Source: Micavibrio sp. UBA5572
Lineage (GTDB): Bacteria > Pseudomonadota > Alphaproteobacteria > Micavibrionales > Micavibrionaceae
DNA length: 64,000 bases
NCBI GenBank assembly: GCA_002425415.1
Contig: DIMG01000016.1
Location: 186,001-250,000, forward strand
Reading direction: 5' to 3'
A model generated the notes under the pieces. The model was not told the DNA's origin. It ran no database searches and saw only the letters and a list, made by a program, of their open reading frames with translations. How positions within the stretch are numbered: position 1 is the stretch's first letter; each line of letters opens with the position of its first letter. Below are positions 51,195 through 59,563 of the stretch, piece after piece. Made by a program: the position numbers and the translations under genes.

Positions 51195-52355
51195 ATGGAC
51201 ATTACCCAACTTCTTGCTTTTGTTATGCAGAATAATGCGTCGGATTTGCACTTGAGTGCGACTAATCCTCCTATTGTGCGTGTTTATGGAACGCTTAAAC
51301 GCTTAAAATCCGAAAACCTCTCTAACGAGGATATTCGGGGTATGTTGTATTCCATCATGACGGATGATCAACGGGCAGATTATGAGAAAAATATGGAGCT
51401 TGATTTTGCTATTTCTTTTGGTGAAAAAGCCCGTTTCCGTGTGAATGCGTTTACAAATAGAAATGGGGCGGCTGCTGTTTTTCGGACTATTCCTTCCGTG
51501 ATTCCTACAATGGAAGATCTTGACCTTCCTCCGATTATGCGGCGTTTTTCTGAGTTAGAGAAGGGGATCGTTCTTGTGACCGGGCCTACTGGTTCGGGTA
51601 AGTCGACGACCTTGGCTTCGATGATTAATCATATCAACGATACTATGCCGAAACATATTCTGACCGTTGAAGATCCTGTCGAGTTCTTCCATTCGTCCAA
51701 GAAAGCGTTGGTAAACCATCGTGAGTTGGGAACGGATACTATGAGTTTTAACCGTGCTTTGAAAAGCGCGTTGCGTGAAGATCCTGATGTTATTCTGGTG
51801 GGGGAGATGCGTGATCACGAAACAATTTCTTTGGCCTTGACGGCTGCTGAAACAGGGCACTTGGTGTTCGGGACACTTCACTCGAACTCGGCTTCTAAAA
51901 CTATTGACCGTATTATCGATGTGTTCCCGACAGGGGATAAAGAAATGATCCGTGCGATGTTGTCGAGTTCGTTGCAGGGTGTTATTGCCCAAACCTTGTT
52001 GAAGCGTAAAGGCGGAGAAGGTCGTGTTGCCGCTTTTGAAGTTCTAGTCGGAACCAACGCTGTTCGTAACCTTATTCGTGAAAACCAAATTCCTCAGATG
52101 TATTCGATGATTCAAACAGGTTCACGATACGGGATGATTACAATGGAAGATTCAATTGGAAGTTTGATGGATCAGGGAATTGTCGACGAGGATGAAGCTC
52201 GCGCGGCCTTGATGAAAGCCACTGATGAAGAGGGTGGGGATCGTGATACGGGTATGGCAAATGCTGCCAAAGGAGGGGCTTCGATGCGTAAAAAAGGTGT
52301 TGCGCATTCTATTGTGGAAGATGGCGTTAATTCTGATGAAGGATATTCGTTTTGA
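51195..52355 (+). CDS. pilT: Type IV pilus retraction ATPase PilT
   Basis: A 386-residue hexameric retraction motor. ASDLHLSATNPPIVRVYG is the PilT N-terminal signature, Walker A GPTGSGKSTTL is at about 130-140, followed by the Asp box VEDPVEF, Walker B ILVGEMRD, and the His box GHLVFGTLHSNSA. The C-terminal AVRNLIRE motif, needed for retraction in PilT proteins, is present. The Gly/Lys-rich tail after about 345 is an extension. ATG 51195 has GGAGG seven bases upstream. A 105-nt gap before it may hold an internal promoter. Confidence 0.95.
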   Translation: MDITQLLAFVMQNNASDLHLSATNPPIVRVYGTLKRLKSENLSNEDIRGMLYSIMTDDQRADYEKNMELDFAISFGEKARFRVNAFTNRNGAAAVFRTIPSVIPTMEDLDLPPIMRRFSELEKGIVLVTGPTGSGKSTTLASMINHINDTMPKHILTVEDPVEFFHSSKKALVNHRELGTDTMSFNRALKSALREDPDVILVGEMRDHETISLALTAAETGHLVFGTLHSNSASKTIDRIIDVFPTGDKEMIRAMLSSSLQGVIAQTLLKRKGGEGRVAAFEVLVGTNAVRNLIRENQIPQMYSMIQTGSRYGMITMEDSIGSLMDQGIVDEDEARAALMKATDEEGGDRDTGMANAAKGGASMRKKGVAHSIVEDGVNSDEGYSF

Positions 52356-53479
52356 CCGAGCCGCTTATTTATTCTTATCTCGTTCAAATGAACCGCCAAA
52401 GTGCTACAGATCTCTATTTGACGGTGGGGGTTCCTCCGACTTTGCGTATAGATGATCGGTTTATGCATGTGTCATCGCAAAATATTGATTCCGCTCAGAT
52501 GAACGATATTTTGACCACCATTTTGACAACGCGTCAGAGGCGTGATTTTGAAATGAAGATGGAATTGAATACGGCTATTGATATGGGAACCCATGGTCGG
52601 TTTCGTGTCAATATTTTGCAGCAGCGGCATCAGCCTGCCTTGGTTATTCGGCGTATTATTTCCAGAATCCCTTCTTTTGCCGAGTTGCGTTTGCCGCCTT
52701 TGATGCAGCAGCTTTCAATGCTGAAAAGAGGGTTGATCTTGCTGACCGGTATGACTGGATCAGGAAAATCGACGACTTTGGCGTCTATGATCGATTACCG
52801 GAATACCAATTCTCAGGGGCACATCATTACGATTGAAGACCCAATTGAATATTATCACGATCATAAAAGTTGTGTGGTGACGCAGCGCGAAGTTGGAGTT
52901 GATACGGAAAATTACGCAGTCGCGCTTAAAAATGCTTTGCGTCAAAGGCCTGATGTTATTCTGGTGGGTGAGATCCGTGATCGGGATGTGATGGAGCAGG
53001 CATTGACGGCTGCTGAAACTGGACATCTGTGTTTGGCAACAATTCACACGAACAATTCCTATCAAGCTATTGAAAGGATTGTAAATTTATTTAATGAGGA
53101 TATGCATCAGCAAATCCGCCTTAACCTAGCTACAAATTTGCGGGCGATTTTGTCCCAGAGGCTCGTTGCAACAAAAAGTGATGGGATGTCCGTTGCTCTT
53201 GAAGTGATGCTTAATCAGGGGCTTGTTAAAGAATTGATTTTGGAAGGAAAAATATCGAAAATTCGTGATGTCATGGAGGCTAACCAAAATCTTGGTATGG
53301 GAACTTTCGATCAGTCTTTATTGGCTTTGTTCGAGTCTGGTGTTATCACTGAAGAGGTTGCTTTGGCTCAAAGTGATATGCCTGGTGATATGAAGATCAA
53401 GCTTCAGCAGGCTCGTTTGGGTGGAAGTGCTGCTGGGTTATCGCATATGGATACGTCCCTTTTGACAATCTCCGAATAG
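52352..53479 (+). CDS. pilU: PilT paralogue PilU
   Basis: A 375-residue PilT-like ATPase. QSATDLYLTVGVPPTLRID opens the chain; Walker A reads GMTGSGKST (Pro to Met), Walker B ILVGEIRD, His box GHLCLATIHTNNS. The C-terminal GLVKELILEGKISKIRDVM and MGTFDQSLL fit PilU. PilU normally assists PilT-dependent retraction. It starts at TTG 52352, which overlaps the pilT stop as TTGA and has GAAGGA eight bases upstream. A weak terminator follows its stop. Confidence 0.9.
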   Translation: MTEPLIYSYLVQMNRQSATDLYLTVGVPPTLRIDDRFMHVSSQNIDSAQMNDILTTILTTRQRRDFEMKMELNTAIDMGTHGRFRVNILQQRHQPALVIRRIISRIPSFAELRLPPLMQQLSMLKRGLILLTGMTGSGKSTTLASMIDYRNTNSQGHIITIEDPIEYYHDHKSCVVTQREVGVDTENYAVALKNALRQRPDVILVGEIRDRDVMEQALTAAETGHLCLATIHTNNSYQAIERIVNLFNEDMHQQIRLNLATNLRAILSQRLVATKSDGMSVALEVMLNQGLVKELILEGKISKIRDVMEANQNLGMGTFDQSLLALFESGVITEEVALAQSDMPGDMKIKLQQARLGGSAAGLSHMDTSLLTISE

Positions 53480-53499
53480 CAGTCTTGTAGGCTGTTTTT
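53480..53499 (+). terminator. Weak candidate terminator after pilU
   Basis: A 5-bp stem CAGTC/GGCTG with loop TTGTA, directly after the pilU stop, is followed by five T residues. It could partly separate the ATPase genes from the secretin gene. The 144 nt after it contain several TATAGC/TATAGT boxes that might serve as a promoter for the secretin gene, but no clear -35 element. Confidence 0.4.
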
Positions 53500-53643
53500 G
53501 GCATAAAAATAAAATGCTTTGACTATAGCTATAGTAATGATGGAAAAAATCGGGTAGAATCACCTCTGCTGCCTTCTTTGGCGGTTCTATATCTTTACGT
53601 CCTAATCCTTTTCATTTTGTTCAAAATTAAGCAGAGTTTTGCC

Positions 53644-55722
53644 ATGACACTGAAATCTTCTTCTCTTAAAGTCACGTTTACAAGTCTGTTGGCTTTGTCG
53701 GTCTTTCTCCCTTCTTCTGGATGCGATCTTGCCAATAATCACACCAAAATTGATCGTTCGACCAATAGTGAGTTTCAGGACTTCAGAGATGCTATGGCTC
53801 CTCGTGAGGCAGGCTATGGCGATGCGTCTGTTGCTGATGATATTCCGGATTTGCAGCCCTATGTTTCCGAGTCAGTTGAAAAATTGCCGCCGATGCCTTT
53901 GGTGTCGATTTCAATCAATCAAAGTGTTCCTTTGCGCGAAGCGTTGTTTGAATTGGCTAAGCAGGCTGATTACGATATTGAGCTGGATCCGCGTATCAGT
54001 GGGTCGGTTATCTTCACGGCACGCAATCGTCCGATGGATGTTGTGATTGATCGTATCTGCGAGATTTCCGGTTTGCGTTACAAGTTTGACGAGAATACTT
54101 TGCGGATTGAGTTGGATACACCGTATTCGAAAAACTATAAAATTGATTATTTGAGTTTTGTTCGTAAAAATAGCGGTTCCATGAAAACAGATGTGTCTGT
54201 GGCTAGTAGTAGTGGTGACAGTGGTGGTGTGAGCGGGGGGTCAAAATTCTCTGTTGACACGACATCGGATTCCGATTTCTGGTCGGAATTGGACGCGAAC
54301 ATCAAGCAGATTCTGGAGTCTAATGCAACCGGAAGTTATTTGAAAACGGCTGAAGATCCTCAAATTACCCTGACAACTGCAGGGCCTACAAACCCTCCTG
54401 TGCCTCCGATTGATGCGGCGGCTTTGCAGGATGGTACGGCTGCTGCGTCGGTGACGCCTCAAGCGGGTGCGGAATATTATGTGACATCGCCCATGTCGTT
54501 GCCTGCAGACAATCAACCTGTGTCTGCTCCAGGGACGGTGCCTGCTCCTGTTGATCCATCGTTGACTGTTGATACGTCTTCGACTCCCGTTCAAGCGGCA
54601 GCGACCCCTTCGGGTGAGCCGGTTGCCGCTACGCCATCTTCTGTTCCTTTGGAAGGAAGTGGTGCAACGGGTGCGGCTGTTACGCCTCCGCCAACATTGA
54701 GGATTGAGTCTTTGCCAACCAGTGCGGCTGCCGGAAACAATTCCAATCTGAATGAAGTTTCTTTTACGCCGTCTTATTCTATGAACAAGCAAGCCGGTAT
54801 TATTTCGGTTTATGCGAATGAGCGCTTGCATAAGAAAATCAACGAATATCTCACTGAATTAAGACGTTCGACAACTTCTCAGGTTCTGATCGAAGCAAAG
54901 GTTCTTGAAGTTTCTCTGACTGATGAATTTGCAACCGGTATCAACTGGGATTTGCTTGATCGTGTTGGTGACTTTAGTTTGACCGGAACTTTTGCAAAAC
55001 CGTCCTTTTCGGTTGCGTCTACCGGTGGAGTTACTTTTGGCTTTGCGGGAGATGATATTAGCAGTTTTGTTGATGCGTTGTCCCGTTTCGGAACAGTTCA
55101 TGCTTTGGCTAGTCCGCGGTTGACTGTTTTGAATAACCAGTCTGCTGTTCTGAATGTTGCCAAAAATCAGGTTTATTTTGAATTGGATGTTGACAGTGAT
55201 ACGACATCGGATGGAACTAACCAGACAGTCAGCCTGACTGTTAATTCGGATATTAAAACCGTACCCGAGGGGGTTCTAATTAATGTATTGCCTTCGATCA
55301 ATCTGGATCGTCGTTCTGTTTCCATGCAGTTGCGTCCGACAATTACCAAAATTAATGATTATGTGTCTGACCCGGGAGTGGCGTATGTCGCACAACAGAA
55401 TAGTGTCGATATTGAATCTCTTATTCCCGTTGTCAATGTTCAAGAGGTTGACTCTGTTCTGGATATGAAATCCGGTCAGATGATGGTTATGGGTGGTTTG
55501 TTACAAGATACTTCTAGTTCAACACAAGAGGGCGTTCCAATTGCGAGCGAGATTCCAGTTTTCGGAGGATTGTTCCGTAGCCAGTCTGATTCTATACGCA
55601 AGACCGAGCTGGTTATTTTTCTTAAAGCTACGATTCTGGATGATTCCGGTCAAAGTATCCATCAGACAGATCGGGATTTGTATAAAATCTTTAGTCAGGA
55701 TCGTCGTGCCGAGAAAATGTAG
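53644..55722 (+). CDS. Lipoprotein secretin (MshL/PilQ/GspD family)
   Basis: A 692-residue outer-membrane secretin. The signal peptide ends in a lipobox (PSSGC, Cys27), so it is a lipoprotein as in MshL. An STN-type domain follows (PLREALFELAKQADYDIELD), then a secretin N1 domain, and then a Pro/Ala/Thr/Ser-rich linker of about 130 residues (about 240-370). The secretin core begins at about 395 (VLIEAKVLEVSLTDEFATGINW). It ends with the signature region VMGGLLQDTSSS, then IPVFGGLFRS and TELVIFLKATI. The start is ATG 53644; a longer frame would put 22 extra residues before the signal peptide. It lies before the ABC permease. Confidence 0.9.
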   Translation: MTLKSSSLKVTFTSLLALSVFLPSSGCDLANNHTKIDRSTNSEFQDFRDAMAPREAGYGDASVADDIPDLQPYVSESVEKLPPMPLVSISINQSVPLREALFELAKQADYDIELDPRISGSVIFTARNRPMDVVIDRICEISGLRYKFDENTLRIELDTPYSKNYKIDYLSFVRKNSGSMKTDVSVASSSGDSGGVSGGSKFSVDTTSDSDFWSELDANIKQILESNATGSYLKTAEDPQITLTTAGPTNPPVPPIDAAALQDGTAAASVTPQAGAEYYVTSPMSLPADNQPVSAPGTVPAPVDPSLTVDTSSTPVQAAATPSGEPVAATPSSVPLEGSGATGAAVTPPPTLRIESLPTSAAAGNNSNLNEVSFTPSYSMNKQAGIISVYANERLHKKINEYLTELRRSTTSQVLIEAKVLEVSLTDEFATGINWDLLDRVGDFSLTGTFAKPSFSVASTGGVTFGFAGDDISSFVDALSRFGTVHALASPRLTVLNNQSAVLNVAKNQVYFELDVDSDTTSDGTNQTVSLTVNSDIKTVPEGVLINVLPSINLDRRSVSMQLRPTITKINDYVSDPGVAYVAQQNSVDIESLIPVVNVQEVDSVLDMKSGQMMVMGGLLQDTSSSTQEGVPIASEIPVFGGLFRSQSDSIRKTELVIFLKATILDDSGQSIHQTDRDLYKIFSQDRRAEKM

Positions 55723-55736
55723 ATTGCTGGCGTGGT

Positions 55737-56510
55737 ATGTCTATACAGCTTGTTAAATATGTGCTGCTTGCAGCTTTAAGGGATCGTATGCTTTGGGGAG
55801 TCTTTGCGATCTCTCTTTTGGGGACGTGCCTTTCTATTTTTTCGGGTTCGGCCGCTATTATCGAGCAGGATCAATTTGTTGTCTCTTATATGGCTGGCGG
55901 CGTTCGTATCCTTTCGCTTATCGGTTTGGTTTTGTTCGTGGTTTTTTATACGCGACGATCTTTTGATGCACGGGATGTCGAATTTCTTTTGACCCGTCCC
56001 GTTTCACGCGCAAAATTTGTTTTATCCCATGTGGTTGGTTTTTCTTTGCTTGCATTGATAAGTGGAGCTTTTTTAGCTTTGCTTGTTTTGCTTATGGCAC
56101 GTCATGGTGATTTCCATCAAGGGATGGCTTTATGGGCTTTTGGAGTCAGCATTGAATATGTGATTGTTGCTAACGCTGCTTTTTTCTTTGCTATGGTATT
56201 GAATAGTCCTGTGAGCGCAGGGATTTCCACGCTTGGATTTTATGTGTTATCCAGAATGATTGGTAGTTTACTTGCTATTACCGGACATATTGCAATGACC
56301 GAAGGTGCTGGTTTTTATAAAGCTTTATCTTTTGCCATGAATGCGGTTTCTTTTATTTTACCTCGACTTGATTTAATGGCACAGACATCTTGGTTGATTT
56401 ATGGTGGAGTTAGTTTTTCCGAGTGGAGTTTTGTCGTGTTACAAGGTGGGATTTTTCTGGCTTTGATTATTTCGGCAACGATCATTGATTTAAAACGCCG
56501 ACAATTTTAG
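55737..56510 (+). CDS. ABC-2 type permease in the pilus locus (PilI-like)
   Basis: A 257-residue membrane protein with six helices in the ABC-2 permease layout: a cytoplasmic start (QLVKYVLLAALRDRMLWGVF), SFDARDVEFLLTRPVSRAKF as the coupling region, then paired helices. It probably works with the ATPase encoded at 48162, since no other ABC component is in the locus. Myxococcus PilI is the closest functional analogue I can name. The cargo is unknown. It starts 14 nt after the secretin stop and ends 13 nt before the next gene. Confidence 0.8.
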   Translation: MSIQLVKYVLLAALRDRMLWGVFAISLLGTCLSIFSGSAAIIEQDQFVVSYMAGGVRILSLIGLVLFVVFYTRRSFDARDVEFLLTRPVSRAKFVLSHVVGFSLLALISGAFLALLVLLMARHGDFHQGMALWAFGVSIEYVIVANAAFFFAMVLNSPVSAGISTLGFYVLSRMIGSLLAITGHIAMTEGAGFYKALSFAMNAVSFILPRLDLMAQTSWLIYGGVSFSEWSFVVLQGGIFLALIISATIIDLKRRQF

Positions 56511-56523
56511 AAAGGGATGTAAC

Positions 56524-57246
56524 TTGCGGACGCTTGGAATTCCCTTGGTTTTGTTTTTTATTTTGGCTTTGGTCGGAAATATCGCTTTGTCGCGGTCGAA
56601 GGCTGCGGTTTTGGCTCATTGGTCAAATGTCCCTCCTGCTCCATCTTCTGTTGTCGCCAGTTCTGCTTTTTTGGGAGATCGTGAATTGGCTTTTCGTTCC
56701 AATGCTATTGCTCTTCAGAGTTTTGGGAACTCGACCGGACAAGATCAGGCCTTAAAGGATTATAATTTTGACCATTTAGGGCAGTGGTTTTTTTTGGAAG
56801 ATCAATTGAATAAAAAATCCGATTATATTCCTTTTATGGCTTCCTACTATTTTGGGGCTACACAAAATCCCCAGCAGCTTTATCCGGTGATTGAGTATTT
56901 GCGGCAGGTCGGGCAATATCCTGGTGAGGACAAATGGAGATGGTTGGGGCAGGCGGTTTTTCTTGCCCGGCATCGATTGAACGATTACGATCTTGCGCTT
57001 AGTCTTGCAGACGATCTGGCCAAGACTTATCGACCGGGTATGCCGGCGTGGCCTTTGCAGATGAAGGCCATTATTGCTTCCGATATGGGCGATAAAGATG
57101 TGGCTTATGGTATGATGCTGGAGATATTGAAGTCCGGTTCAGGCAGTATGCATCCGAATGAAGTCAATTTTATGTTGGATTATATTTGTAATACTATTTT
57201 AAGCCCTGTCCAGAAAGCTCAAGATGCGTTATGTCATGGTCAATGA
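56524..57246 (+). CDS. Membrane-anchored helical-repeat protein, PilG-like position
   Basis: A 240-residue protein that starts at TTG 56524 with AAAGGG upstream. An N-terminal membrane helix (LGIPLVLFFILALVGNIALS) is followed by a periplasmic, TPR-like helical region (DYIPFMASYYFGATQNPQQL, and DYDLALSLADDLAKTYRPGM). I do not recognise a family. Its place after the ABC permease suggests that it is a third component of that transporter, as PilG is in Myxococcus; this is an inference from position. The 3' end overlaps the AraC-type regulator by 16 nt. Confidence 0.65.
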   Translation: MRTLGIPLVLFFILALVGNIALSRSKAAVLAHWSNVPPAPSSVVASSAFLGDRELAFRSNAIALQSFGNSTGQDQALKDYNFDHLGQWFFLEDQLNKKSDYIPFMASYYFGATQNPQQLYPVIEYLRQVGQYPGEDKWRWLGQAVFLARHRLNDYDLALSLADDLAKTYRPGMPAWPLQMKAIIASDMGDKDVAYGMMLEILKSGSGSMHPNEVNFMLDYICNTILSPVQKAQDALCHGQ

Positions 57247-58355
57247 CTGGATTTGTTTCTTTTCTTTCTGATTTTTCATTTTCCCTGAGCGAAGTTCTGT
57301 CGTTGATCGGGTTGGTGCAGTCTGTTGCGGTGATTGTTTATATTCTTTTTCGCGCGGGTCATATTCGCCATGTTGTCGTTCCGGTTTTGTGTTTTCTGGT
57401 TTTGGGTGGAGGGTTTTTGTTGGATTTGGGGGCGAGTCGTTTGTCCTCTGAATTTATTTTATATCCTTTTATTCAGAATGGTTTTTGGCTGGCACTTCCT
57501 GCTTTTTCTATTTTGCTGATTATTCAGGTTGCGGATTTGGGGGCATTTCCGAAACTTTTGTATTGGATCAATCTTTTAATTCCTTTTCTGGCTGTCGGGG
57601 CAGGGTGGGTGATTGCTCCGTTTGTGGGGGAAGATCCGTCTTGTCGGATTTGGATGTTTTGTGAATTGGATCTCCGGTTTGAAGTTGTCAGTATTTTTGG
57701 GATAGTCTCCGGTTTGTTATGTTTTCTTGCTCTGTGGATTGCCAGAGGCTCTTTCGAGACTTTGCGTGATGAAAAAGAAAACAAGGGTGAACGATTCTGG
57801 CTGATTATCTCTTTTGTTATCATTAATCTTTTGTTTATTTTTGTGACATTGTTATCCGTGTCCGACGCTGTGCCTTTGGATGCGTATATTCTTTTACGCG
57901 ACGTATTGGGTGTCGGAATGGCGTATGTCGCTTCGACCAGTCTTTTTAGAATATATCCGCCATCGATTCGTTTGAATAAAAATCATTTTGGGGATGTTTT
58001 GAACGATGAGGATCGTGATTTGGCTAATAAACTCAGTAAGCTGCTTGATTTGGATAAAGTTTATCAGGAGCTTAATTTCTCTCGGACTGATCTGGCGCGT
58101 GAGTTGGATACATCTGAAGCGCGTGTCTCAAAATTGGTGAATGTTTGTTTTGGGAAAAGCTTACCGCAAGTTATTAATGAGCGCAGAGTGCGGGATTCCC
58201 TGTCTTTATTGATTCAGACCGATGCCCAAATGACGGTTGTTTGCGAACAGGTCGGGTTTAATTCTGTGCCGACTTTTAACCGTGTGTTTAAAGAGGTTAT
58301 GGGGATTTCCCCAAGCGAGTACCGTCAGTCCAATAAAAAACAGAGTGTTGTGTAA
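57231..58355 (+). CDS. Membrane-bound AraC-family regulator
   Basis: A 374-residue protein. Residues 1 to about 230 hold seven membrane helices in the pattern of the 7TM sensor modules; residues about 270-366 form the AraC DNA-binding domain with two helix-turn-helix motifs (SRTDLARELDTSEARVSKLV and TVVCEQVGFNSVPTFNRVFK), ending MGISPSEYRQ. It probably senses an envelope signal and regulates the locus. It overlaps the preceding gene by 16 nt. A perfect 13-bp inverted repeat lies just after its stop and before the prepilin gene, an attractive operator or terminator. Confidence 0.85.
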   Translation: MSWSMTGFVSFLSDFSFSLSEVLSLIGLVQSVAVIVYILFRAGHIRHVVVPVLCFLVLGGGFLLDLGASRLSSEFILYPFIQNGFWLALPAFSILLIIQVADLGAFPKLLYWINLLIPFLAVGAGWVIAPFVGEDPSCRIWMFCELDLRFEVVSIFGIVSGLLCFLALWIARGSFETLRDEKENKGERFWLIISFVIINLLFIFVTLLSVSDAVPLDAYILLRDVLGVGMAYVASTSLFRIYPPSIRLNKNHFGDVLNDEDRDLANKLSKLLDLDKVYQELNFSRTDLARELDTSEARVSKLVNVCFGKSLPQVINERRVRDSLSLLIQTDAQMTVVCEQVGFNSVPTFNRVFKEVMGISPSEYRQSNKKQSVV

Positions 58356-58356
58356 A

Positions 58357-58389
58357 ATAACTCCTCAATCTGACATATTGAGGAGTTAT
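58357..58389. promoter_or_regulatory. Perfect 13-bp inverted repeat between AraC gene and pilin
   Basis: ATAACTCCTCAAT (58357-58369) and ATTGAGGAGTTAT (58377-58389) form a perfect palindrome with a 7-base spacer CTGACAT. No T-run follows directly; a T8 tract begins 17 bases later. It could be an operator for the AraC protein at the pilin promoter, or a stem-loop that limits read-through into the pilin gene. Confidence 0.6.
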
Positions 58390-58465
58390 GAAGCTTAATC
58401 CTTACTTTTTTTTAATAAAAAATGCGTCATTCTGGCTTATGCGGGATAGCTATTCGGCTGTTTTT

Positions 58466-58474
58466 GTATATACT
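58466..58474 (+). promoter_or_regulatory. Candidate -10 element of the pilin promoter
   Basis: GTATATACT contains TATACT, one mismatch from the sigma-70 -10 consensus, about 75 bases before the pilin start. No good -35 hexamer is found 16-18 bases upstream, as would suit an activator-dependent promoter. The inverted repeat lies about 80 bases upstream. Confidence 0.3.
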
Positions 58475-58550
58475 GTTTGTGCTCTCGTGGTTCTTTCTTT
58501 TGGGGGCGTTTTTAAATATCACACAATCTATTATCTGAATGGAGTTTTCA

Positions 58551-59327
58551 ATGACACAATCCAACATGCAAGCTCGTCAGTCCGAACGCGGTTTTACCCT
58601 CGTGGAGTTGGCGATTGTTATGATTATTATCGGTCTTTTGATCGGTGGTATTCTCAAAGGCCAAGAATTGATTGGCAATGCCCGTATTTCTTCCTCGATT
58701 TCTCAAATTAAAGCGATCGAAGTTGGTGTTAATACTTTCCGCGACAAATATGCCGGTATGCCTGGTGATTTGTTGACCCCTCAGACTCGTATTCCTAACT
58801 GTTTGGTTGCTGATGCTCCAATGTGTGCTCGGGCAGGCGATGGCAATTCCCAAATCGGTGGCACTGATGCTGCCGCAGCGCTTGCCACAGCCGATAACGA
58901 AAATAGTGCCGCTATGGCTCAAATGGTTCAATCCGATATGATGGGCGGTGTTGATGCCACTCAACCTGTTGCGACGGCTTCTGCTATTGGTGTGAATCTT
59001 TTGGCTTCGAATATTGCTGGGAGCTATAAGCTGATGTACGATGCTGGTGGTGCTGTTACGGCTGGGTTTGGTGATTTAGCCGGTGGTCACTGGGTTCGTT
59101 GGGACTCCTCTACGACTGCAGCTTCTGTTGCGGGTTCAACTGCTTTGACATCAAGCCAAGCCGCTCGTGTTGACCGTAAATTGGATGACGGTAATGCTGC
59201 TGCTGGTTCGGTTATTGCTACCGGGTCTGTTGGTGCTGCTGCTGGTAACTGTGCAACTGCTGCTGGTGTTTATAACGAATCATTCGGTGATGTTGCTTGC
59301 GCTCTGTATGTCCGTATCAGCCAATAA
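58551..59327 (+). CDS. Major type IV prepilin
   Basis: A 258-residue prepilin with a class III signal: a 14-residue leader ending ERG, then FTLVELAIVMIIIGLLIGG with Phe+1 and Glu+5. The rest of the N-terminal helix is ILKGQELIGNARISSSISQI, and the globular domain is rich in Ala, Thr and Gly. Four cysteines (two around residue 85, two near the C-terminus: GNCATAAG and DVACALYV) can form two disulfides. ATG 58551 was preferred over ATG 58539 because GGAG is seven bases upstream. It is the only typical pilin in the window, followed by a strong terminator, and is probably made in large amounts. Confidence 0.92.
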   Translation: MTQSNMQARQSERGFTLVELAIVMIIIGLLIGGILKGQELIGNARISSSISQIKAIEVGVNTFRDKYAGMPGDLLTPQTRIPNCLVADAPMCARAGDGNSQIGGTDAAAALATADNENSAAMAQMVQSDMMGGVDATQPVATASAIGVNLLASNIAGSYKLMYDAGGAVTAGFGDLAGGHWVRWDSSTTAASVAGSTALTSSQAARVDRKLDDGNAAAGSVIATGSVGAAAGNCATAAGVYNESFGDVACALYVRISQ

Positions 59328-59344
59328 TAATTCAAATAATTTTT

Positions 59345-59377
59345 CTAAAAGCCCTGCAGAGATGCAGGGCTTTTTTT
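59345..59377 (+). terminator. Strong Rho-independent terminator after the pilin gene
   Basis: A perfect 8-bp stem GCCCTGCA/TGCAGGGC with loop GAGA, preceded by an A-tract and followed by seven T residues. It ends the pilus locus 24 nt after the pilin stop. Confidence 0.92.
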
Positions 59378-59563
59378 GTTCTTTGCCTCAGGCGGGAGTT
59401 CATTGTGAATTCATGTTATGGGATGTCGTTCCGCGATGGCATGACGAAGAGGAGGGGGCGGAAATAAAAATTGTATAATTATGAAAAATAGTATATAAGG
59501 GCTTTGCAATTTTTTGATGATGCTTATGATGAAATAGTTTGTGCGGTCTTTCTGGAGGGGTTT

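Noticed and set aside
58388..58711. A plus-strand 107-codon frame overlapping the pilin start, preceded by GAGGAG
   Set aside because: The GAGGAG is part of the inverted repeat and only two bases from the ATG, and the frame runs out of phase through the conserved pilin N-terminus.
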